A stretch of 64,000 nt of DNA, taken from NCBI RefSeq assembly GCF_946481145.1, contig NZ_CAMLMJ010000002.1, forward strand, positions 62,001-126,000. The letters run 5' to 3'. The stretch's first letter is position 1. Each line of letters begins with the position of its first letter. The notes under the pieces were generated by a model. That model had not been told where the DNA came from. It worked only from the letters and a program-made list of their open reading frames with translations, and made no database searches. This DNA comes from an uncultured Sediminibacterium sp. GTDB taxonomy: Bacteria; Bacteroidota; Bacteroidia; Chitinophagales; Chitinophagaceae. Shown here piece by piece: positions 9,299 to 17,219 of the stretch. Both the position numbers and the translations under genes were made by a program.

Positions 9299-10249
9299 AT
9301 GAAGTTCCCCGCACCCGTTACCGTAAGCTGGATAGCCTCCTTAATCAATGCACAGGTGAAAGGAAATCCTCATGCAATGATCACTGGTATCAATGAAATT
9401 CATAAGGTTGAAAACGGTGATTTGGTTTTTGTAGATCACCCAAAGTATTATGAAACTTGTTTGAATAGTGCTGCAGATTTTATCATCATTAACACAGAGG
9501 ATGTTACTGTTCCTGAAGGAAAAACAATTTTAATCTGCACTGAACCATTCGAAGCCTATTTAAAAATAGTCAAACATTTTCGTCCTTTTGCTCCTGCTCA
9601 AACAAGTATAAGTAACACTGCAGTAATAGGTGAAAACAGCATTGTTATGCCTAATTGCTTTATCGGTGATCAGGTTGTTATCGGTAATCATTGTATCATT
9701 CATCCAAATGTTACCATCCTCGATCATACCATTATTGGTGATTATGTAGTAATTCAATCTGGTACCGTGATTGGTAGCGATGCGTTTTATTATAATACCA
9801 AAAAGAATCGTGAAGTCTGGTTTAAAAAAATGCTGAGTTGTGGGAATGTTGTAATAGAGGATCATGTTGAAATAGGTGCTGGTTGTACCATCGACAGGGG
9901 TGTAACTGCCGAAACAAGAATCGGAAGAGGTACTTGTATGGATAATATGGTACATATAGGCCATGATACAACGGTTGGAAAAAATTGCTTATTCGCTGCT
10001 CAGGTTGGTATTGCCGGAGGTACCGTTATTGAAGATGGTGTAACCTTATGGGGACAGGTAGGAGTCAGTAAAACTTTAACTATTGGGGCCAATGCTGTTG
10101 TACTGGCACAAAGTGGGGTACCTTCTTCACTGGAAGGCGGTAAAACCTATTTTGGTTACCCGGCAGAAGATGCATCCATTAAAAGAAGGGAACTTGTATG
10201 GATTAAAAGAATACCTGAATTGTGGAAGAAAGTAATGGAGGGGAAGTGA
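9299..10249 (+). CDS. lpxD: UDP-3-O-(3-hydroxyacyl)glucosamine N-acyltransferase-like protein
   Basis: LpxD adds the second hydroxyacyl chain in lipid A synthesis. The 316-residue product has the N-terminal uridine-binding-like domain (about residues 1-95), then a left-handed beta-helix of hexapeptide repeats (GENSIVMPNCFIGDQVVIGNHCIIHPN style) to about residue 290. The candidate catalytic histidine lies in MVHIGHDTTVG, and the segment NCLFAAQVGIAGGTVIEDGV is conserved in LpxD. It is shorter than E. coli LpxD (341 residues), and some Bacteroidota carry two LpxD-like paralogs, so another acyltransferase role is possible. The ATG at 9299 (MKFPAPVTVSWI) is preferred over an upstream TTG because of the promoter position. 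Confidence 0.82.
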   Translation: MKFPAPVTVSWIASLINAQVKGNPHAMITGINEIHKVENGDLVFVDHPKYYETCLNSAADFIIINTEDVTVPEGKTILICTEPFEAYLKIVKHFRPFAPAQTSISNTAVIGENSIVMPNCFIGDQVVIGNHCIIHPNVTILDHTIIGDYVVIQSGTVIGSDAFYYNTKKNREVWFKKMLSCGNVVIEDHVEIGAGCTIDRGVTAETRIGRGTCMDNMVHIGHDTTVGKNCLFAAQVGIAGGTVIEDGVTLWGQVGVSKTLTIGANAVVLAQSGVPSSLEGGKTYFGYPAEDASIKRRELVWIKRIPELWKKVMEGK

Positions 10250-10327
10250 ATTGTCAATGGTCAATAGTGAGTAGTCAGTAGTTAGTGAAAAAGGAGTATT
10301 ATTCCCCATTGACCATTGACAATTCAC
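10246..10327. repeat. Perfect 20-bp inverted repeat between convergent genes
   Basis: The arm GTGAATTGTCAATGGTCAAT (10246-10265) is exactly complementary to 10308-10327, with a 42-base loop. The left arm includes the lpxD stop codon. It probably acts as a two-way terminator for lpxD and the thioredoxin-like gene. The sequence style (CAATGGTCAAT) resembles dispersed intergenic palindromes. Confidence 0.8.
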
Positions 10328-10330
10328 ACT

Positions 10331-10900
10331 TTACATTCCACTATAATTCGGAACATAGTTCTCCCTAGTTAATATTTTCAACAAGTCTTTTTCGAGCGTT
10401 TCAACCGGATATTCTATAATTCTGCCAATTTCTTGCTGCTTGCTGTAAATAATCAGGGTAGGTACACGTTTAATGTTTTTACCCTGTTCTTCATGTTGGG
10501 GGCTTTGCTTATACATTTCAGGCGCATTACTCACGAAAATTAGTTTAACTTTTTCCGTACTCATTCCTGCCGATTCGAGTATTTTCAACATACGGGGCAC
10601 TTCTCTTCTGCTATCTCCGCACCAGGTGCCTAAAAATATTTCAATCGTTTTATTCGCTAATAATGGTTGTATCTGTCTGGTATATACTGAGTCGGGTTGG
10701 TAGTTGGTGAATGCCGGTTCGAACCATTGTTTATAGACATTTTGTTTGAGCAGGGAAACTTCACAACATCCTAATAGCATTGGATCGCCATTGGTATTTT
10801 TTACTTCAATATTGGCATAAACAGGTTGCACCTGGGTATAGGCGTGCGTGCTGGTTGCGGCCAAACATATTACGGCCACAACCCATATCAATGATTTCAT
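10331..10900 (-). CDS. Exported thioredoxin-like protein
   Basis: A signal peptide (MKSLIWVVAVICLAATSTHA) is followed by a thioredoxin fold. The active-site position reads GTWCGDSRREVPRML, so only the first cysteine of the usual CxxC is present. The cis-proline segment VPTLIIYSK is intact. A single-cysteine site suggests a peroxidase-like, reductase-partner or binding role rather than dithiol oxidoreduction; that is inference. It lies downstream of a small cysteine-containing secreted protein, and both follow the SCO/Fur genes on the same strand. Confidence 0.8.
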   Translation of the reverse strand: MKSLIWVVAVICLAATSTHAYTQVQPVYANIEVKNTNGDPMLLGCCEVSLLKQNVYKQWFEPAFTNYQPDSVYTRQIQPLLANKTIEIFLGTWCGDSRREVPRMLKILESAGMSTEKVKLIFVSNAPEMYKQSPQHEEQGKNIKRVPTLIIYSKQQEIGRIIEYPVETLEKDLLKILTRENYVPNYSGM

Positions 10901-10932
10901 GATAGATGGATTAAGTGTATTAAATAAATAAC

Positions 10933-10955
10933 AGACCCTATCGTTAACAGGGTCT
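10933..10955 (-). terminator. Hairpin between small secreted gene and thioredoxin-like gene
   Basis: AGACCCT pairs with AGGGTCT around a nine-base loop. On the minus strand it is followed by an AT-rich stretch but not a clean T run, so it could be a weak terminator or a processing hairpin between the two genes. Confidence 0.4.
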
Positions 10956-10977
10956 CACTGAAAAAAGGATTATTTAT

Positions 10978-11313
10978 TTAAGCAAGTGGCGGGTGAAATA
11001 CAGCCTGTGGTATAGGGAAAGGGAGAGCTGCAATAACAAAACAGTTGTTAACCGTGGTTTTATCAAACATGGTCATACCCATGCAGAAATGATTATCAAT
11101 CCTGAACTTCCAGTCCGTCTTTAGTTGAATGTCTTTTTGTTTTTCTGTTGCAGGAATCTCATCAGGATTATTATCAGCAGTAAGCATACAATCACACCAA
11201 TATTTATCTGCATAGGTTATGGCTAGTGCCGAACATTCTGCATAGGCCAGCAATTTAGCTACCTGTGGTGCATAAAGCGATATGGATAATATTAATGTAA
11301 CCAGGTACTTCAT
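10978..11313 (-). CDS. Small exported cysteine-containing protein of unknown function
   Basis: The likely start is the ATG at 11313 (MKYLVTLILSISLYAPQVAKLLAYAEC), giving 111 residues with an N-terminal hydrophobic segment that looks like a signal peptide or anchor. A frame reaching further upstream to 11346 overlaps the neighbouring gene's end region and adds an unlikely N-terminus. The mature part has a WCDC motif and a proline-rich C-terminus ending HPPLA. I do not recognise the family. The sequence KTDWKFRIDNHFCMG might bind a metal; this is only a guess based on the nearby metal genes. Confidence 0.65.
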   Translation of the reverse strand: MKYLVTLILSISLYAPQVAKLLAYAECSALAITYADKYWCDCMLTADNNPDEIPATEKQKDIQLKTDWKFRIDNHFCMGMTMFDKTTVNNCFVIAALPFPIPQAVFHPPLA

Positions 11314-11351
11314 GAAGTAATACAAGATACATGATATCTGCCTCATTCCGG

Positions 11352-12329
11352 TTATGGCAACTGATATTTTACTTTTAGTTCTTTACAAATTCTCTTGACC
11401 GCCACATTTATAGGCGTATAAGAAAATGCAGGTAAGGCCTTCATTATTTTGGTATTGTTGAAATGAACTTTGGCCTGAGCTGTTCTTGCAGTTTCTTTGG
11501 TAAGCAGGGGCGATTTTTTAGTAAACCATGCTTTTATTGCTTCTATCCGCCATACCAATGCAGCCAAAAAAGGGGTAACCTTTCGGGAAGGAAGTTTCTT
11601 TCCAAACCCATTTGCAATTTCATTGAACACAGTACGATAGGATAAGTTTTCTCCACTAAGAATAAATCGCTGGCTGTGAATATTACTTTCCATTAAAGCA
11701 ATCATGGCATTAACCACATCTGCAACATCCACAAAACCACTCACACCTTCAGTGTACCAAGGAAATTCATTGTAAGCCGATTTAAAAATGGCAGTAGACC
11801 CATTATTCCAATCACCTGCACCGAGAATTATAACGGGATTTACTATTACTGCATTCAATCCTTCTCCGATACCACGCCATACTTCCATCTCAGCGAGGTA
11901 TTTACTTTTGCCGTATTCGCTGTTACTGGTTTCGGGTGTCCAGTTCATGCTCTCATCTATCGGAATATCTTCTCTAATTCTCCCCAAGGCAGCCACTGAA
12001 CTCATGAAGACCATTTTCTCAATGCCTTTTTCCAATGCTGCATTCACCACATTGGCCGTTCCCTCGATATTTACCTGGTGTAATTGTTTTTTCTGTGTAG
12101 GATTAAAAGATACTACTGCAGCACAATGATAAACCTGTTGAATGCCTTCCATGGCATCTTCCATTGAAAGTATATCAAGGATATCTGCCTTTACCCATTC
12201 TACCTGATTACTAATGGTTAAGTTGGGTATCACAGACCGATAAATGGCACGTACTTTTTGTCCGCCCTGAACCAGTCGACTAAGCAAATGAGAACCTACC
12301 AAACCTGTAGCGCCGGTAACAAGGATCAT
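11352..12329 (-). CDS. NAD-dependent epimerase/dehydratase (extended SDR)
   Basis: The Rossmann motif TGATGLVGSHLL lies at residues 5-16 when the ATG at 12329 is used (MILVTGATG). The later segments HCAAVVSFNP, SSVAALG and YGKSKYLAE (catalytic Y-x-x-x-K) follow the dihydroflavonol-reductase-like subgroup. The length is 325 residues. An in-frame ATG at 12389 would add 20 residues and overlap the fur stop, so it is rejected. Substrate unknown. The gene follows the Fur-family gene by 50 bp on the same strand. Confidence 0.85.
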   Translation of the reverse strand: MILVTGATGLVGSHLLSRLVQGGQKVRAIYRSVIPNLTISNQVEWVKADILDILSMEDAMEGIQQVYHCAAVVSFNPTQKKQLHQVNIEGTANVVNAALEKGIEKMVFMSSVAALGRIREDIPIDESMNWTPETSNSEYGKSKYLAEMEVWRGIGEGLNAVIVNPVIILGAGDWNNGSTAIFKSAYNEFPWYTEGVSGFVDVADVVNAMIALMESNIHSQRFILSGENLSYRTVFNEIANGFGKKLPSRKVTPFLAALVWRIEAIKAWFTKKSPLLTKETARTAQAKVHFNNTKIMKALPAFSYTPINVAVKRICKELKVKYQLP

Positions 12330-12379
12330 GAATAAAGTTTGAACGAAGTTATAGGAATGTAACGGAAAAGCTTTTTTAC

Positions 12380-12796
12380 TCAGGAGCATTTATTGCAGAG
12401 ACCGCTTACTACCAGATCGTTTTGTGTAGCTACAAAACCTTCTGGTAACGTAACTTTTGGTACAGTAACATGATCGAGGCAATAGGTTGTTCCGCAATCA
12501 TCACACAAAAAATGAACATGGTCATCGTGATGATGGCCTGCAGAACATTCATCCTTGCAAAGGGCATATCGCACTGAATTATCAGTGGTAGGTATTGTAT
12601 GTATGATTCCTTTCTCTACAAATGTTTGAAGGGTTCTGTAAATAGTTACCCGATCGAACTCAGTGCCACTCTTATGTTCAATATCTGCATGTGCAAGTGC
12701 ACCATTAGCATCTAAGAAATGACCCAGTATTTTTTTCCTGCTTTCAGTGATACTCAGGTGGTTTCTTTTCAATAAATCAACAATTCTTTCCTGCAT
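12380..12796 (-). CDS. Fur-family metal-responsive repressor
   Basis: This 138-residue protein has the Fur winged helix, with recognition region FDRVTIYRTLQTFVEKGII, and a C-terminal sensing domain. The structural zinc site is C98-x2-C101 and C134-x2-C137, and a histidine-rich segment HHHDDHVHF (88-96) supplies likely sensory ligands. Sequence alone does not separate Fur, Zur and PerR. It lies 11 bp after the SCO gene, so the two are probably one operon, with a purine-rich AGGGAGGG ribosome-binding-like stretch before the ATG. A perfect palindrome in the nearby merC-domain promoter is a plausible target, which would fit a Zur-like role. Confidence 0.9.
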   Translation of the reverse strand: MQERIVDLLKRNHLSITESRKKILGHFLDANGALAHADIEHKSGTEFDRVTIYRTLQTFVEKGIIHTIPTTDNSVRYALCKDECSAGHHHDDHVHFLCDDCGTTYCLDHVTVPKVTLPEGFVATQNDLVVSGLCNKCS

Positions 12797-12807
12797 AAAT
12801 TCCCTCC

Positions 12808-13464
12808 CTAATTTGGGTTATTGGTAAAAATGCCGTTCACAAAATTACCAGAGCCTTTTTCTTTTAATAATAACCCAATATCTTTTTTTAATTTTTCAAG
12901 TTCCTCAGATTTCAAGCCATCGTAAACCTGACCGCGCACTTTTCCGGATTTATCAATAAGTGCGAAAAACTGTGTATGAATAAATTGATCTTCGATTTTT
13001 TCAACATTATTCTTAGGATCATCCAATAAGTACGAATTCCTTGCCATCTGGTATAAGCTGTCCTTTCTGCCTGTTACCAGCACCCATTTCTTTGTATCTA
13101 TCTGCATTGAATCTGCATATACTTTTAATCTGGCAACCGAATCAATTTCCGGATCACAGGTATGGGCCAGTATCATAAAGTCTGGTTCATCTTTAAAGGC
13201 TTCATAAACCGTTTTCATACCGACATGCATTCTCGGACAAATACCCTTGCATGTGGTAAAGAAATATTCCACAACTGTTACCTTACCCAAAAGGTCTTTT
13301 TCCGTTACCGGAACACCATCCTGATTTTTAAACATAAATGGTTTTACATAACCCAGTTGCGCCAGCTTTACTTTCCAATTATCCGTTCCACGAAAGAGGA
13401 AATAATAAAAAGCAGCAACGAGTACTACAAAAAACAGGAGGTAACCAATATATTTCTTACGCAT
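12808..13464 (-). CDS. SCO1/SenC family copper chaperone-like protein
   Basis: An N-terminal membrane anchor (YIGYLLFFVVLVAAFYYFLF) precedes a thioredoxin-like domain. The copper site C-x3-C is seen in TTCKGICPRM, and the third ligand histidine is in FIHTQFFALID. SCO proteins deliver copper to the CuA centre of cytochrome oxidase or act in thiol redox control at the outer face of the inner membrane. The ATG at 13464 (MRKKYIGY) is chosen; the longer frame from 13482 adds a poor N-terminus and overlaps the promoter. It is the first gene of the SCO-Fur set and is divergent from the MerC-domain gene. Confidence 0.9.
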   Translation of the reverse strand: MRKKYIGYLLFFVVLVAAFYYFLFRGTDNWKVKLAQLGYVKPFMFKNQDGVPVTEKDLLGKVTVVEYFFTTCKGICPRMHVGMKTVYEAFKDEPDFMILAHTCDPEIDSVARLKVYADSMQIDTKKWVLVTGRKDSLYQMARNSYLLDDPKNNVEKIEDQFIHTQFFALIDKSGKVRGQVYDGLKSEELEKLKKDIGLLLKEKGSGNFVNGIFTNNPN

Positions 13465-13479
13465 AATTCTATTAAAACA

Positions 13480-13487
13480 CAAAGTTA
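13480..13487 (-). promoter_or_regulatory. -7 promoter element of the SCO gene
   Basis: On the minus strand TAACTTTG matches TAnnTTTG, 15 bases before the ATG at 13464. No -33 TTG at the usual spacing was seen. Confidence 0.5.
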
Positions 13488-13535
13488 CACCCCATTCAGT
13501 TCATTCCCCCCAATGAAAAAATGATAGAAAATAAT

Positions 13536-13566
13536 TTTGCAACAATGTTGCATTGTTATATATTTG
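13536..13566 (+). promoter_or_regulatory. Promoter and overlapping palindromic operator of the MerC-domain gene
   Basis: TTTG (13536-13539), a 19-bp spacer and TATATTTG (13559-13566) form a full Bacteroidota promoter. A perfect odd palindrome TGCAACAATGTTGCA (13538-13552) overlaps the -33 box and spacer, so a bound repressor would block it. The Fur-family protein encoded at 12380 is the best candidate ligand (inference). Confidence 0.75.
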
Positions 13567-13573
13567 CAGTCGA

Positions 13574-13966
13574 ATGAATTTTAAGATTAATTGGGACGCT
13601 TTCGGTATTGCCACTTCACTTGCCTGTGCTATACATTGTGCCATTTTACCGCTTTTCTTAAGCAGTATGCCCTTATTTGGCTATAATATTATTGATAACA
13701 AGTGGTTTGAATACGGTATGATTGCCCTCGCATTTGCAGTGGGTACTTTTTCCCTTTTTCATGGCAGAAAGAAACATCACCATAGCTGGCTGCCGATGGT
13801 CTTATTCAGTATTGGAATTGTTTTATTACTAAGCAAAGTAATCTGGCATCACTGGCAGCTTTGGTTATTAATTCCTGCTGTTATTTTTATCGTGGCATCA
13901 CATTACCTGAATTACCGTATGTGCCGTTCTCATAACCATGCACATAGCGACGATTGCAATCATTAA
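13574..13966 (+). CDS. MerC-domain integral membrane protein
   Basis: The 130-residue product has about four membrane spans. The N-terminus INWDAFGIATSLACAIHCAILPLFL carries the MerC-like cysteine/histidine pattern (C-A-I-H-C), and the C-terminus is histidine-rich (HNHAHSDDCNH), suggesting metal binding. MerC was named for mercury uptake, but chromosomal Bacteroidota members are not in mer operons and are usually linked to zinc or other metal control. The ATG at 13574 is used; an upstream TTG at 13553 falls inside the promoter. It overlaps the convergent mntR-like stop by four bases. Confidence 0.85.
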   Translation: MNFKINWDAFGIATSLACAIHCAILPLFLSSMPLFGYNIIDNKWFEYGMIALAFAVGTFSLFHGRKKHHHSWLPMVLFSIGIVLLLSKVIWHHWQLWLLIPAVIFIVASHYLNYRMCRSHNHAHSDDCNH

Positions 13967-14652
13967 TGGTCACTTGTTTTGGCTTCACAATCCTGACATA
14001 CGATTACAATATTTTCTGCAAACCGTGGACCCACACTGGATTTGCGGCCATTAACCTCTATTTCAATCAATTCATCATAAGGCTGGCGCGATAATACTTT
14101 TATATGATCGTGCATACGTAATCCTACACGGTCAACGTATTGAAGAAAGGTTGCTGAATTATCTTTTACACCCACCATTTTACATTGGTGACCAACTGCT
14201 TCTTCATTCAGTGTTTTCTTTGCCGGTATCTTCATTTCACCAGTCGAAGTAGGAATCACATCCCCATGCGGATCGAATGCTGGATAATGCAGAAACTGAT
14301 CAAGACGATCAATAAGCTTTGAGCTTTGTATATGTTCCAGTTGCTCCGCAACTTCATGAACTTCATCCCAGGTAAAACCAAGATGTTCATATAGAAATGT
14401 TTCCCAAAGCCTATGTTTACGCACTACTTCAATGGCTATCTTTTTACCTGTTTCAGTTAAACTGGATTTACCATATTTTTCATAGTTGATCAACCCCTTT
14501 TCCCGAAGTTTTTTCAGCATATCATTGGCCGTTGCCGGTTTTACCCCTAACTGGGTTGCCAACTCATTGGTTCCCGCTTCTGCTTTTTCCTCCTGCATCA
14601 TCGTAAGCTGCAATAAGGCCTTCAGGTAATTTTCTTCCGTAGTTGATAACAT
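13963..14652 (-). CDS. mntR: DtxR/MntR-family metal-dependent regulator
   Basis: This 229-residue protein has the full three-domain form: winged helix (residues 1-65, EENYLKALLQL and TANDMLKKLREKGLI), a dimerisation/metal domain (about 66-140, with RKHRLWETFLYEHLGF and EVHEVAEQLEHI, the family's metal-ligand region), and a C-terminal FeoA/SH3-like domain (about 150-222). Such regulators bind Mn2+ or Fe2+ and repress transport genes. The gene is divergent from a TonB receptor, and a GTTAG-N6-CTAAC box between them matches the family's operator. Whether it senses Mn or Fe cannot be told here. Confidence 0.9.
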   Translation of the reverse strand: MLSTTEENYLKALLQLTMMQEEKAEAGTNELATQLGVKPATANDMLKKLREKGLINYEKYGKSSLTETGKKIAIEVVRKHRLWETFLYEHLGFTWDEVHEVAEQLEHIQSSKLIDRLDQFLHYPAFDPHGDVIPTSTGEMKIPAKKTLNEEAVGHQCKMVGVKDNSATFLQYVDRVGLRMHDHIKVLSRQPYDELIEIEVNGRKSSVGPRFAENIVIVCQDCEAKTSDH

Positions 14653-14656
14653 ATTA

Positions 14657-14664
14657 CAAAGATA
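14657..14664 (-). promoter_or_regulatory. -7 promoter element of the mntR-like gene
   Basis: On the minus strand TATCTTTG matches TAnnTTTG and ends four bases before the ATG at 14652, implying a very short or absent leader. Confidence 0.6.
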
Positions 14665-14686
14665 AAAGAAAAGGCAAACTATTTTT

Positions 14687-14702
14687 GTTAGGCTTGTCTA
14701 AC
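14687..14702. promoter_or_regulatory. DtxR/MntR-type operator between mntR and TonB receptor genes
   Basis: GTTAGGCTTGTCTAAC is an inverted repeat (GTTAG / CTAAC, six-base spacer), close to the TTAGG...CCTAA boxes of DtxR/MntR regulators. It lies 36 bp before the TonB receptor start and just upstream of the mntR promoter, so it could control both. Confidence 0.65.
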
Positions 14703-14737
14703 TTTTATATTTTTACTCCCCGAACTTTAGTATTTGT

Positions 14738-17020
14738 ATGAAACCCTGGCTATTAATTACCTCCTTCTTAATTGCAACCTCTCTGAATGCACAACAAGCT
14801 AATATTTCAGGTAGGGTAACCAATGCTGGTTCTGGATTAGAAACGGTATCGATCAGACTTCTCAATACAGCTATTCAAACCATTACCGATAGTAATGGCT
14901 TCTATCATTTGCAAATACCCCTTCAAGGACATTATACACTGGTAGCAGAGAGAGTGGGATATAACCCATTTCGGAAAAAGATCCATGTATCAGCAATGGA
15001 ACCAATGATCATTGATATTCCACTAAGTATAAAAGAAACAGAGATCCATGATGTTGTAGTCACTGGCACTTTAAAAGAGGTTAGAAAAATGGAAAGCCCT
15101 GTTCCGGTTGAAGTTTATACACCTGTCTTTTTCAAAAAAAATCCGACCCCTAATATTTTTGATGCACTTCAACAGGTAAATGGCGTAAGACCACAGTTAA
15201 ACTGCAATATCTGTAATACCGGAGATATTCATATCAACGGATTAGAAGGACCATATACAATGGTTTTAATTGACGGAATGCCTATTGTGAGTAGTTTATC
15301 TACAGTCTACGGCTTGTCTGGTATTCCGAATGCTTTGATTGAAAGAGTTGAAATTGTTAAAGGACCAGCTTCCTCATTATACGGAAGTGAAGCTGTAGGT
15401 GGATTAATAAATATTATTACCAAAAACACCTCACATGCTTCCAGGTTTTATGCAGATTACATGCATACCAGTTGGAATGAAAAAAACGCTGACCTCGGCT
15501 TTGTTTTAAAAGTATCTGATAAAATCCGTGTTTTAACCGGTTTAAATGGTTATCTGTATAACCAACCCATAGATAATAATAAAGACGGTTTTACAGATGT
15601 TACCCTTCAAAAAAGATTATCTGTTTTTCAGAAATGGGCCGTTTCAAGGAAACAAAATCGCTTATTGAGTTTTGCAGTAAGGTATTATAATGAAGACAGA
15701 TGGGGTGGCGATATGCGTTGGAATAAATTATTCAGGGGGGGGGATAGTATTTATGGAGAAAGTATTTACACCAAACGATGGGAACTAACAGGTCAATATC
15801 AACTACCTACAAAAGAAAAATTACTCTATTCTGTTTCGTATAACTCACATCAGCAAGACAGTCGCTATGGAAACATCTCTTATATAGCAGATCAAAAAAT
15901 TTTATTTAATCAGCTTACCTGGGATAAGAAAATAGCCAACCATGATTTATTAGCTGGTATAGCAGTAAGGTATACTTATTATGATGATAATACAACAGCG
16001 ACCTTAAATACGGATCCAACAAATCCAAAAAACGCACCACAGCAAACCTGGTTACCAGGCATTTTTCTGCAGGATGAATTGAAACTTGGTAAGCAGCAAT
16101 TACTACTTGGACTGCGTTATGACCGACATTCGATTCATGGAAATATATTCACGCCAAGAATTGCCTACAAATGGAAGATTGATGAAGACCAAAGTTTAAG
16201 ATTAAATGCTGGTACAGGCTTCAGAGTCGTGAACTTATTTACGGAAGACCATGCTGCTTTAACTGGTGCAAGAAAAGTAGTGATTAAAAATGAACTGAAA
16301 CCAGAGCAATCTTTTAATGTGAATCTAAACTTTACTAGAAAGTTGCTAACCGGAAATGCTACAATTATCGGATTCGATATTTCAGCATGGTATACGCATT
16401 TCTCAAATCGAATTATTGGGGATTACGAAACCAATCCCAATGAAATTAATTACGATAACTTAAAAGGTTATGCAGTTAGCAAAGGGGTTACCATAAATAC
16501 AGATTTCAATATGGTAAACGGTTTTAAAGGTATGGCTGGTATCACCATCCAGGATGTATCACTCGTAGAAAATGGAATTAAAACACAACAAATACTTACA
16601 GAAAAAATTACCGGTACCTGGTCTTTATCTTATAAAATAAAACCCTGGAATTTTTCCATTGATTATACGGGAAATTTCTATGGCCCTATGCGGTTACCAC
16701 TGCTTGGTCCACTGGACCCACGAAAACCAAATTCTCCTCTTTGGAGCATTCAGAATCTACAATTTGTATACACTGGCATACAACAAATTGAAATATACGG
16801 AGGAATAAAAAATCTCCTGAACTGGACACCCAACCGTGGCAACCCTTTTCTGATTGCACGCACACATGACCCATTTGATAAGCAGGTGCAATACAATACA
16901 AACGGGCAAATTATTCCGACTACTGAAAATCCTTATGCACTTAGCTTCGATCCTACTTATGTTTATGCACCAAATCAGGGCAGAAGATTCTTTTTAGGGA
17001 TCAGGATTTCTATTAAATAA
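14738..17020 (+). CDS. TonB-dependent outer-membrane receptor
   Basis: The 760-residue protein has a signal peptide (MKPWLLITSFLIATSLNAQ), a carboxypeptidase-like beta-sandwich (about 22-100), a plug domain (about 115-240, with IDGMPIVSS and VEIVKGPASSLYGSEAVGG), and a 22-strand-type barrel ending in FFLGIRISIK. The plug holds a cysteine pair C156-x2-C159 in NCNICNTGDIHING. The substrate is probably a metal complex, because the gene is divergent from an MntR/DtxR regulator with a shared operator. A run of nine G residues at 15735-15743 (about codon 333, in LFRGGDSI) is a slippage-prone tract. Confidence 0.92.
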   Translation: MKPWLLITSFLIATSLNAQQANISGRVTNAGSGLETVSIRLLNTAIQTITDSNGFYHLQIPLQGHYTLVAERVGYNPFRKKIHVSAMEPMIIDIPLSIKETEIHDVVVTGTLKEVRKMESPVPVEVYTPVFFKKNPTPNIFDALQQVNGVRPQLNCNICNTGDIHINGLEGPYTMVLIDGMPIVSSLSTVYGLSGIPNALIERVEIVKGPASSLYGSEAVGGLINIITKNTSHASRFYADYMHTSWNEKNADLGFVLKVSDKIRVLTGLNGYLYNQPIDNNKDGFTDVTLQKRLSVFQKWAVSRKQNRLLSFAVRYYNEDRWGGDMRWNKLFRGGDSIYGESIYTKRWELTGQYQLPTKEKLLYSVSYNSHQQDSRYGNISYIADQKILFNQLTWDKKIANHDLLAGIAVRYTYYDDNTTATLNTDPTNPKNAPQQTWLPGIFLQDELKLGKQQLLLGLRYDRHSIHGNIFTPRIAYKWKIDEDQSLRLNAGTGFRVVNLFTEDHAALTGARKVVIKNELKPEQSFNVNLNFTRKLLTGNATIIGFDISAWYTHFSNRIIGDYETNPNEINYDNLKGYAVSKGVTINTDFNMVNGFKGMAGITIQDVSLVENGIKTQQILTEKITGTWSLSYKIKPWNFSIDYTGNFYGPMRLPLLGPLDPRKPNSPLWSIQNLQFVYTGIQQIEIYGGIKNLLNWTPNRGNPFLIARTHDPFDKQVQYNTNGQIIPTTENPYALSFDPTYVYAPNQGRRFFLGIRISIK

Positions 17021-17030
17021 ATGATTAAGA

Positions 17031-17051
17031 TAGAAAAAAATCATTTTTCTA
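17031..17051 (+). terminator. Weak AT-rich hairpin after the TonB receptor
   Basis: TAGAAAAA pairs with TTTTTCTA around a five-base loop, ten bases after the stop. There is no long T run, so the terminator call is tentative. The rest of 17052-17219 is very AT-rich with no gene seen. Confidence 0.35.
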
Positions 17052-17219
17052 AAATTCTTTCTACCGATTAAAGAAAAATTATCGACTACTTTTTTTAGTT
17101 TATTGCATGATATTTTTTTAAGTCGGATCTGTCCAAAAAGGCATCATCAGATAATTACAGAGGAAGGTAATTCAACATAGTTGTTTTAAGCAACTATTTG
17201 TAACCCTTAATACTGTAAT

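Noticed and set aside
10720..10745. tRNA-like TTCGAACC motif
   Set aside because: It lies inside the thioredoxin-like coding sequence and no cloverleaf can be formed around it.
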